5,260 bases of DNA. It comes from an uncultured Sphingobacteriaceae bacterium. GTDB lineage: Bacteria; Bacteroidota; Bacteroidia; Sphingobacteriales; Sphingobacteriaceae. Shown here piece after piece: positions 1 through 5,260 of the stretch. The translations under genes and the position numbers were made by a program. The first letter of the stretch is position 1, and every line of letters begins with the position of its first letter. Where the stretch lies: contig CALNCF010000436.1 of the NCBI GenBank assembly GCA_937875035.1, positions 1-5,260 of the forward strand. The letters are read 5' to 3'. The notes under the pieces are model-generated. The model was not told the origin of the DNA. It ran no database searches and worked only from the letters and a program-made list of their open reading frames with translations.

Positions 1-1885
1 TGAATATGAATTACGTTTCGACCTGAAAACGGAATCACTGACAAAATCGATCTTCGACGACAAAGTGGATTCGCTGGCCTACCGGCTGTCGGATCTGTTC
101 CAGGATAAGAGCGCCAAAGAATATGCGCGCAGGCTGCGTGCCGCCCGCGAAAAGGGAGATCGTTATTTCCTGCTGAAAAGATCAGTGACCTACCCGCAGC
201 TCAAGCAGCTGAAAACCTTCCCGATCTTCAACATGGGGAGATACAAAGGCGGCCTGCTGGTTATTCAAAAGAACAAACGGATCCAGCCGTTCAAATTCCT
301 GGCTTCCCGTACGATCGGTTATAAGGTAGATGGCGTGAACCCGGTAGGACTGGAAGGTGCCTTCGACGAAAAGTTAGGCGGACAAACAGGCAAGCGCCTG
401 ATGCGCCGTATTGCCGGTGGAGTATGGATGCCCGTGAATGAGGATGATGAGATCGCGCCGAAAGATGGCTACGATGTGATCACCACCATTGATGTGAACA
501 TACAGGACGTTGCGCAGAGCGCGTTGCTCGAGCAGCTGACCAAGCACGACGCCGATCATGGTTGCGTGGTGCTGATGGAGGTAGAGACCGGTGAGATCAA
601 GGCTATTGCCAACCTCACCCGAATGGAAACAGGCGTATACGCCGAAAAATATAATTACGCGATCGGCGAGAGCATGGAGCCCGGCTCTACTTTCAAGCTC
701 GCTTCGTATATCGCAGCGTTAGAAGACGGGGTGTTTGACCTGACCGACACGGTGGATACCGAAGACGGAACGGTTCGTTTCTACAACCATACCGTGCGCG
801 ACTCACACAATGGAGGCTACGGAAGGATCTCCATGAAACGGGCTTTCGAATTATCATCGAACACCGCGATCTCGAAGATGATCTACAAGGGGTACAAAGA
901 CAACCCCGATAAATTTATTAAACGCTTAAAGCAGATGCACCTCGACCAGCCTATCGGGCTGGAGATCCCGGGTGAGGGTATGCCGAGGATCAAGGATACG
1001 AAGTCGAGAGACTGGAGCGGTTTATCGCTTCCGCAAATGGCCATGGGTTACGAGGTGAAGCTTACTCCCCTGCAAATGCTGTCGCTGTATAATGCCGTAG
1101 CAAATAATGGCCGGATGGTGGCGCCACGCATTGTGAAAGAGATCCAGTCGATGGGCCAGCCGGTAGAAGCCTATGATGTACGGGTAATGAAGAGCCAGGT
1201 ATGCTCCAAGGAAACGATCAGGAAGGTACGCTCCATGATGGAGGGAGTGGTAGAGAATGGCACCGCCAGGAACTTAAGCACTACAACCTATAAGATCGCC
1301 GGTAAAACCGGTACGGCGCAGATTGCCCAGGGTGCCCAGGGGTATAAGCTGGGTAAGCGGATTTACCAGGCCTCATTCTGCGGATATTTTCCGGCGGAGA
1401 ATCCCAAGTACTCGATCATCGTGGTGGTGAACAACCCTTCGGCATCGGGGTATTACGCGAACATTGTTGCCGGACCAATTTTTAAGGAGCTGGCTGACAA
1501 GGTATATGCGACGAGCCTGAATATGCACAAGGATATTGACGATGAAACACCTTTGGTGCTGCACGACCTGCCCCTGGCGAAATCAGGATATAAAGAGAAA
1601 ATACTGACCGTGTACAACAAGATCGGCATCTCGGCTCGCTCCGATTCGGATGAAGAATGGGTGAGCGTGACCAGGAAGGATAACTCGATCGAGCTGCTCC
1701 CGAAAAATACCCTGCGCGGCACTGTACCCGATGTAACAGGCATGGGCTTGCAGGATGCCGTCTACCTGCTGGAAAATGCAGGGCTTAAAACAACGGTACG
1801 TGGTAACGGGAAAGTAGTAAGACAGTCGCTGGCTGTAGGAACCCCGGCTGTAAAAGGAAACCAGATCTTGATAGAACTTAATTAG
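1..1885 (+). CDS. ftsI: Division-specific class B penicillin-binding protein (peptidoglycan D,D-transpeptidase FtsI/PBP3), 5'-truncated, with C-terminal PASTA domain
   Basis: This gene encodes the septal D,D-transpeptidase that cross-links peptide stems in the periplasm during division. The frame is open from position 2 (codon start 2), giving 627 visible codons and a TAG stop at 1883-1885. The first visible codons read EYELRFDLKTESL, which fits the N-terminal PBP dimerisation domain, so the start, the membrane anchor and the first part of that domain lie upstream; the GTG at 65 is internal. The transpeptidase domain spans about 557-1498 and has all three penicillin-binding motifs: SxxK as STFK (686-697, nucleophile Ser at 686), SxN as SSN (854-862) and KTGT (1304-1315). 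After a linker of about 70 residues, a PASTA-like segment (about 1712-1882, containing VPDVTGM) closes the protein. FtsI is chosen over other class B enzymes (PBP2, Spo) because of its place directly before murE. Identity as a class B PBP is certain; the ftsI symbol rests on context. Confidence 0.95.
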   Translation, partial: EYELRFDLKTESLTKSIFDDKVDSLAYRLSDLFQDKSAKEYARRLRAAREKGDRYFLLKRSVTYPQLKQLKTFPIFNMGRYKGGLLVIQKNKRIQPFKFLASRTIGYKVDGVNPVGLEGAFDEKLGGQTGKRLMRRIAGGVWMPVNEDDEIAPKDGYDVITTIDVNIQDVAQSALLEQLTKHDADHGCVVLMEVETGEIKAIANLTRMETGVYAEKYNYAIGESMEPGSTFKLASYIAALEDGVFDLTDTVDTEDGTVRFYNHTVRDSHNGGYGRISMKRAFELSSNTAISKMIYKGYKDNPDKFIKRLKQMHLDQPIGLEIPGEGMPRIKDTKSRDWSGLSLPQMAMGYEVKLTPLQMLSLYNAVANNGRMVAPRIVKEIQSMGQPVEAYDVRVMKSQVCSKETIRKVRSMMEGVVENGTARNLSTTTYKIAGKTGTAQIAQGAQGYKLGKRIYQASFCGYFPAENPKYSIIVVVNNPSASGYYANIVAGPIFKELADKVYATSLNMHKDIDDETPLVLHDLPLAKSGYKEKILTVYNKIGISARSDSDEEWVSVTRKDNSIELLPKNTLRGTVPDVTGMGLQDAVYLLENAGLKTTVRGNGKVVRQSLAVGTPAVKGNQILIELN

Positions 1886-1889
1886 CTTG
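1883..1889 (+). promoter_or_regulatory. ftsI stop / murE TTG start junction
   Basis: The TAG stop of ftsI (1883-1885), a single C and the TTG start of murE (1887-1889) follow one another directly. No purine-rich Shine-Dalgarno sequence precedes the TTG; the upstream bases are the AT-rich end of ftsI. This spacing suggests translational coupling, with ribosomes finishing ftsI re-initiating on murE, which would help a weak TTG start without a Shine-Dalgarno sequence. The coupling is inferred. Confidence 0.55.
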
Positions 1890-3344
1890 AAGACATTAGC
1901 GCACATATTGAAAGAGGTAGAAGTGATGGAGATCAGAGGATCTGTAGATATCCCCGTATCAAACATCTGCTTTGACTCCCGCCAGGTAGGAACGGGTACC
2001 CTGTTCGTAGCGACACGCGGTACGCAGGCCGATGGGCACGACTACATTGCGCAAAGCATTGTAGCCGGCGCCGGCTCCGTAATGTGCGAAGAATTTCCTT
2101 CCGAGCTAAAAGAAAACATTACCTATATCCGGGTGAAGAACAGCAGCCGTGCCCTTGGCCGTGCCGCTGCCGCTTTCTTCGGTCATCCTTCACGCCAGAT
2201 CAGGCTGGTAGGCATTACCGGCACGAACGGAAAGACGACTATTGCCACCCTTTTATACCAGTTGTTTACAGCGCTGGGCTACCGCGTGGGACTGATCTCC
2301 ACGGTAGAGAACAAGATCGGCGAAGCTGTTATTCCTTCTTCGCACACCACGCCCGATGCCATTCAGCTGAATAAGCTGTTGGTGCAGATGCTGGAAAAGG
2401 GTTGTGAATTCTGCTTTATGGAAGTAAGCTCACATGCCGTGGTGCAGGAGCGCATTGCCGGGCTCGAATTTACCGGCGGCGTATTCTCGAATATCACGCA
2501 CGATCACCTTGATTTTCATAAGACCTTCGACGAATACATCAAAGCGAAGAAAGGATTCTTCGATCAATTGCCTGCGCAGGCGTTCGCCTTAACCAATATG
2601 GACGACAAGCGCGGAGCCGTAATGCTGCAAAACACCAGTGCTCACAAGAAATCGTACGCGCTGCAATACCCTGCCGATTTTAAGGCGAAGGTAATGGAGA
2701 ACCAATTTTCCGGTCTGCTGCTGAACATGGACGGAGAGGAAGTGTGGTTCCGCATGGTCGGAAGCTTCAATGCCTACAACTTGCTGGCAGTATATGCCAC
2801 GGCAATCCTGCTCGACCAGGACCGTCGGCATGTGCTGACCATACTCAGCACGCTTACCGGCGCTGAAGGTCGCTTCGATTATACCATCGCTGCGAACAAG
2901 GTGATCGGCGTAGTTGATTACGCGCATACGCCCGATGCCCTGAAGAATGTATTGCAGACCATCCGCAATATCCGCCAGGGCAACGAAAAAGTAATTACGG
3001 TGATCGGCTGCGGCGGCGACCGTGACCGGGCTAAAAGACCGCTGATGGCAGAGGTAGCCTGCAAGCTGAGCGACAGGGTGATCCTGACCTCGGATAATCC
3101 CAGGACAGAAGACCCTGCAGCGATCCTGTCGGAAATGGAACAGGGAGTGAGCATCACGAACCGCCGGAAAACATTGACCATACAGGACCGCCGTGAAGCG
3201 ATCCGTACGGCATGCCACCTGGCCGAACCGGGAGATATTATTCTCGTGGCCGGCAAAGGGCATGAAAAATACCAGGAAATAAACGGGGTGAAATATCCTT
3301 TTGACGATAAAAAAATACTGGCGGAAGAATTTGCCGGAGAATAG
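1887..3344 (+). CDS. murE: UDP-N-acetylmuramoyl-L-alanyl-D-glutamate--2,6-diaminopimelate ligase (MurE)
   Basis: This is the cytoplasmic Mur ligase that adds meso-diaminopimelate to UDP-MurNAc-L-Ala-D-Glu using ATP. The 485 residues match the usual family length (E. coli about 495). The N-terminal substrate domain covers roughly residues 20-100. The central ATPase domain (about 105-305) has the P-loop TGTNGKTT (111-118), HTTPDA (153-158), EVSSHA (179-184), HDHLDFH (205-211) and the expected carbamylated lysine in the YIKAKKGFF segment (K221, codon 2547-2549). The C-terminal domain (about 325-485) has DYAHTPDA (344-351), GCGGDRDRAKRP (374-385), DNPR (403-406, at 3093-3104) and GKGHEKYQ (456-463). 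DNPR is the known signature for meso-DAP rather than L-lysine. The start is TTG at 1887, one base after the ftsI stop; it yields the family-typical opening MKTLAHIL. The next in-frame ATG, at 1926, would remove 13 N-terminal residues including that opening. The gene ends in a tandem stop, TAG-TAA (3342-3347). Confidence 0.96.
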   Translation: MKTLAHILKEVEVMEIRGSVDIPVSNICFDSRQVGTGTLFVATRGTQADGHDYIAQSIVAGAGSVMCEEFPSELKENITYIRVKNSSRALGRAAAAFFGHPSRQIRLVGITGTNGKTTIATLLYQLFTALGYRVGLISTVENKIGEAVIPSSHTTPDAIQLNKLLVQMLEKGCEFCFMEVSSHAVVQERIAGLEFTGGVFSNITHDHLDFHKTFDEYIKAKKGFFDQLPAQAFALTNMDDKRGAVMLQNTSAHKKSYALQYPADFKAKVMENQFSGLLLNMDGEEVWFRMVGSFNAYNLLAVYATAILLDQDRRHVLTILSTLTGAEGRFDYTIAANKVIGVVDYAHTPDALKNVLQTIRNIRQGNEKVITVIGCGGDRDRAKRPLMAEVACKLSDRVILTSDNPRTEDPAAILSEMEQGVSITNRRKTLTIQDRREAIRTACHLAEPGDIILVAGKGHEKYQEINGVKYPFDDKKILAEEFAGE

Positions 3345-3373
3345 TAAACGTACATCAACGAAAAAGCAACGCT
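3345..3373 (+). promoter_or_regulatory. murE-mraY intergenic leader, A-rich, no Shine-Dalgarno sequence
   Basis: These 29 bases hold an in-frame second stop for murE (TAA, 3345-3347) and then an A-rich run (CGAAAAAGCAA, about 3359-3369) just before the mraY ATG. There is no GGAGG-like element, no inverted repeat with a U-tract and no TAnnTTTG promoter box. Bacteroidota commonly initiate translation without Shine-Dalgarno pairing and favour A-rich leaders, so this is probably only the mraY translation-initiation region inside a shared transcript. Confidence 0.45.
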
Positions 3374-4624
3374 ATGTTATACTACCTGTTTACATACCTC
3401 GATAAGCACTTCGACATCCCGGGGTTCGGCGTGTTCCAGTATATCACGTTCCGTACCACAATGGCAGTGATCGTATCGCTCGTGATCTCCCTGCTCATGG
3501 GTAAACGCCTCATCCAGTACCTCTATCGCAAGCAGGTAGGAGAAACGATCCGCGATCTCGGGCTGGAAGGTCAGAAAGAGAAGCAGGGTACACCGACCAT
3601 GGGCGGGATCATTATCATCGCCGCGATCGTTATCCCGACCTTATTGTTTGCAAAGATCGACAACATCTATATCATCCTGATGCTGGTCACCACCATCTGG
3701 ATGGGAACCATCGGCTTCATCGACGATTACATCAAGGTATTTAAAAAGAATAAAGAAGGACTGGCCGGAAGGTTCAAGATCGTCGGACAGGTTGGTCTTG
3801 GTCTTATTATCGGTTATACCATGTTCTTCCACGGAGATATCAAGGTACGCGAAAAGATCCCGGCAAAAGATCTGGGGCTGAGCGAATACCAGAGCTTCGA
3901 AGAGTCGAGAAAGAAAAGCGGGTTCTATGTTTCGGAAGAAGTGAAGTCGACCAAGACCAATGTCCCTTTCTACAAGAACAACGAGTTCGATTATGCCAAG
4001 CTGCTCAAGTTCCTGGGCAAAGGGTACGAAAAATATGCGTTCTGGATCTTCATTCCGATCGTGATCATCATCATCACCGCGGTATCGAACGGAGCGAACA
4101 TTACTGACGGTATCGACGGGCTGGCCACGGGAAGCTCGGCTATTATCGGTGCGGCCCTCGGAGTGCTTGCCTATGTATCGGGTAATATGGTGTTCGCCGA
4201 TTACCTCAACATCATGTACATACCCAACTCGGGCGAGCTGGTGATCTTTGCCGGAGCCTTCTTGGGCGCTTGCATTGGCTTCCTTTGGTATAATGCCTAC
4301 CCGGCTCAGGTATTCATGGGTGATACGGGCAGCCTGGCCATTGGCGGCATCATCGCTTCGTACGCGATCATGATCCGCAAGGAATTGCTGATCCCTGTAC
4401 TCTGCGGGATCTTCCTGGTAGAGAACCTGTCGGTGATCATGCAGGTGAGCTATTTCAAATACACGAAAAGAAAATATGGCGAAGGCCGGAGGATCTTTAA
4501 GATGTCGCCGCTTCACCACCATTACCAAAAGCTGGGATACAGCGAACCGAAGATCGTGACACGTTTCTGGATCATCGGGATCATCCTGGCCGTGGTTACG
4601 ATCGTCACCTTAAAATTAAGATAG
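3374..4624 (+). CDS. mraY: Phospho-N-acetylmuramoyl-pentapeptide-transferase (MraY, translocase I)
   Basis: This inner-membrane enzyme transfers phospho-MurNAc-pentapeptide from UDP to undecaprenyl phosphate, making lipid I. About ten hydrophobic segments can be read (roughly residues 23-42, 78-95, 98-116, 135-152, 222-239, 252-273, 288-305, 318-335, 338-357 and 397-414), matching the ten-helix family topology. Signature motifs are present in order: GTPTMGG (72-78), the catalytic DD pair in FIDDYIK (117-118, at 3722-3727), NITDGIDGL (242-250), FMGDTGS with the third key Asp (317, at 4322) and SPLHHHYQ with the HHH motif (381-383, at 4514-4522). At 416 residues it is longer than the E. coli enzyme (about 360). 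The excess is mostly a charged, Lys/Glu-rich loop between helices 4 and 5 (about residues 153-222), predicted to be periplasmic. ATG at 3374 is the start: it gives a normal MraY N-terminus after a 29-base gap. No frameshift or missing residue is seen. Its neighbours make the Mur precursor it consumes. Confidence 0.97.
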   Translation: MLYYLFTYLDKHFDIPGFGVFQYITFRTTMAVIVSLVISLLMGKRLIQYLYRKQVGETIRDLGLEGQKEKQGTPTMGGIIIIAAIVIPTLLFAKIDNIYIILMLVTTIWMGTIGFIDDYIKVFKKNKEGLAGRFKIVGQVGLGLIIGYTMFFHGDIKVREKIPAKDLGLSEYQSFEESRKKSGFYVSEEVKSTKTNVPFYKNNEFDYAKLLKFLGKGYEKYAFWIFIPIVIIIITAVSNGANITDGIDGLATGSSAIIGAALGVLAYVSGNMVFADYLNIMYIPNSGELVIFAGAFLGACIGFLWYNAYPAQVFMGDTGSLAIGGIIASYAIMIRKELLIPVLCGIFLVENLSVIMQVSYFKYTKRKYGEGRRIFKMSPLHHHYQKLGYSEPKIVTRFWIIGIILAVVTIVTLKLR

Positions 4625-4645
4625 AGAGCAGCACAGCATCATAGC
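4625..4645 (+). promoter_or_regulatory. mraY-murD intergenic leader
   Basis: This 21-base spacer between the mraY TAG and the murD ATG has no clear Shine-Dalgarno sequence (only a weak AGAG at its left end), no hairpin and no promoter-like box. It contains seven sense codons in the frame shared by mraY and murD. The short distance supports co-transcription. Confidence 0.4.
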
Positions 4646-5260
4646 ATGAAAAGACGGATTTGCATTTTAGGCGGAGGAGAAAGTGGAGTAGGTGCAGCCA
4701 TCCTGGCGAAGAAGCAGGGGATGGACGTCTTCTTGTCGGATATGGGCAAGCTGGCCGAAGCCTATCGTGCTGAGCTCGACGCGCAAGGCATTGCATGGGA
4801 AGAAGGAACACATACGGAAGAGAAGATTCTTTCGGCTGACGAAGTGATCAAAAGCCCGGGCATTCCTGAAACGGCGCCCATGGTAAAGAAGCTTCGCGAA
4901 AAAAATATTCCCGTGATCTCGGAGATCGAATTCGCTGCCCGTTATACGAAAGCGAAAAAGATCTGCATCACCGGGAGCAATGGCAAGACCACTACCACCA
5001 TGCTCACTTATCATATCCTGCGTAAGGCAGGATTGAACGTAGGCCTGGCAGGGAATGTAGGTAAGAGCTTCGCGAAGCAGGTCGCCGAGCACGAATACGA
5101 TTATTATGTGTTGGAGCTCAGTAGCTTCCAGCTGGATGGCATGTATGAGTTCAAGGCCGAGATCGCGATCCTGCTGAACATCACGCCCGATCACCTCGAC
5201 CGTTACGAGTACCAGATGCAGCGTTACGTGGATTCGAAATTCCGCATCACACAGAACCAG
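4646..5260 (+). CDS. murD: UDP-N-acetylmuramoyl-L-alanine--D-glutamate ligase (MurD), 3'-truncated by the window edge
   Basis: This is the cytoplasmic Mur ligase that adds D-glutamate to UDP-MurNAc-L-Ala with ATP, the step before MurE. Only the first 205 codons are present; the frame stays open to 5260, and the family is usually about 440-450 residues, so over half of the protein is missing. The N-terminal UDP-binding domain opens with a glycine loop, LGGGESGVG (8-16), and has KSPGIP (69-74). The central ATPase domain follows with the P-loop TGSNGKTT (109-116, at 4970-4993), GLAGNVG (133-139), LELSSFQL (156-163), NITPDHLDRY (178-187) and the YVDSKFRI segment. In that segment K198 (codon 5237-5239) aligns with the carbamylated lysine of E. 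coli MurD. SSFQL and the glycine-loop N-terminus separate MurD from MurC, MurE and MurF. ATG at 4646 gives the standard MurD N-terminus, 21 bases after the mraY stop. The remaining ATPase part and the C-terminal glutamate-binding domain lie downstream. Confidence 0.95.
   Translation, partial: MKRRICILGGGESGVGAAILAKKQGMDVFLSDMGKLAEAYRAELDAQGIAWEEGTHTEEKILSADEVIKSPGIPETAPMVKKLREKNIPVISEIEFAARYTKAKKICITGSNGKTTTTMLTYHILRKAGLNVGLAGNVGKSFAKQVAEHEYDYYVLELSSFQLDGMYEFKAEIAILLNITPDHLDRYEYQMQRYVDSKFRITQNQ

Noticed and set aside
65..67. GTG as a possible start of ftsI
   Set aside because: The frame continues upstream to position 2 with residues that fit the PBP dimerisation domain, and a start here would leave a class B PBP with no membrane anchor. 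The gene is truncated by the window edge.
2063..2076. Perfect 14-base palindrome, AGCCGGCGCCGGCT
   Set aside because: It sits inside murE and encodes the ordinary Ala-Gly-Ala-Gly stretch of its N-terminal domain. It has no loop, no T-tract and no second copy that I can see, so chance and GC-rich codons explain it.
2589..3263. Open frame on the minus strand opposite murE (224 codons)
   Set aside because: The translation resembles no family I know, and it overlaps the conserved C-terminal half of murE throughout. It is a mirror of that coding frame.
3300..3373. Possible terminator or internal promoter before mraY
   Set aside because: The A-rich stretch has no inverted repeat next to it, and I find no TAnnTTTG -7 box with a matching TTG at about -33. 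Co-transcription is the simpler reading.
4049..4080. Repeated ATC triplets (GTGATCATCATCATCACC)
   Set aside because: They encode a run of isoleucines in transmembrane helix 5 of MraY, with favoured Ile codons, and are not an independent repeat element.
3641..4528. Long open frame on the minus strand opposite mraY (295 codons)
   Set aside because: It lies wholly within mraY, its product is rich in His, Asp and Arg with no recognisable domain, and mraY on the other strand has every family motif. It is a shadow of the codon usage of mraY.
4669..4690. Shine-Dalgarno-like purine run GGCGGAGGAGAAAGTGGAG near the start of murD
   Set aside because: It encodes the conserved glycine loop of MurD, so it is explained by the protein. 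Starting after it would remove the UDP-binding motif.

Overview
The window is a stretch of a dcw (division and cell wall) cluster from a bacterium that is very probably a member of the Bacteroidota, most likely Chitinophagia/Chitinophagaceae-like. This placement rests on gene order, on Bacteroidota-type protein features (a C-terminal PASTA domain on the division transpeptidase, a large hydrophilic insert in MraY) and on the absence of Shine-Dalgarno sequences before the gene starts. It is inferred from recognised features, not from a database search.

Layout, all on the + strand and almost without gaps: (1) positions 1-1885, the 3' part of ftsI, a class B penicillin-binding protein, with its 5' end outside the window; (2) 1887-3344, murE, UDP-MurNAc-L-Ala-D-Glu:meso-diaminopimelate ligase, starting at TTG one base after the ftsI stop; (3) 3374-4624, mraY, phospho-MurNAc-pentapeptide transferase; (4) 4646-5260, the first 205 codons of murD, UDP-MurNAc-L-Ala:D-Glu ligase, running off the 3' edge. 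No intergenic gap exceeds 29 bases. I see no promoter of the Bacteroidota -7 type (TAnnTTTG), no terminator, RNA gene, repeat array, CRISPR or mobile element, so the genes look like the interior of one long operon.

Together the genes cover successive steps of peptidoglycan synthesis. MurD adds D-Glu and MurE adds meso-DAP to the cytoplasmic UDP-MurNAc peptide. MraY moves the finished phospho-MurNAc-pentapeptide onto undecaprenyl phosphate in the inner membrane (lipid I). FtsI cross-links the strands at the division septum in the periplasm. murF, which lies between murE and mraY in E. coli, is absent here. All catalytic motifs that fall inside the window are intact.

I looked for an undescribed system and did not find one: this is a conserved housekeeping region. 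The points worth a second look are lineage-specific details, namely the periplasmic insert of MraY, the PASTA tail of FtsI, the missing murF, the TTG start of murE, and the fact that mraY and murD share a reading frame.
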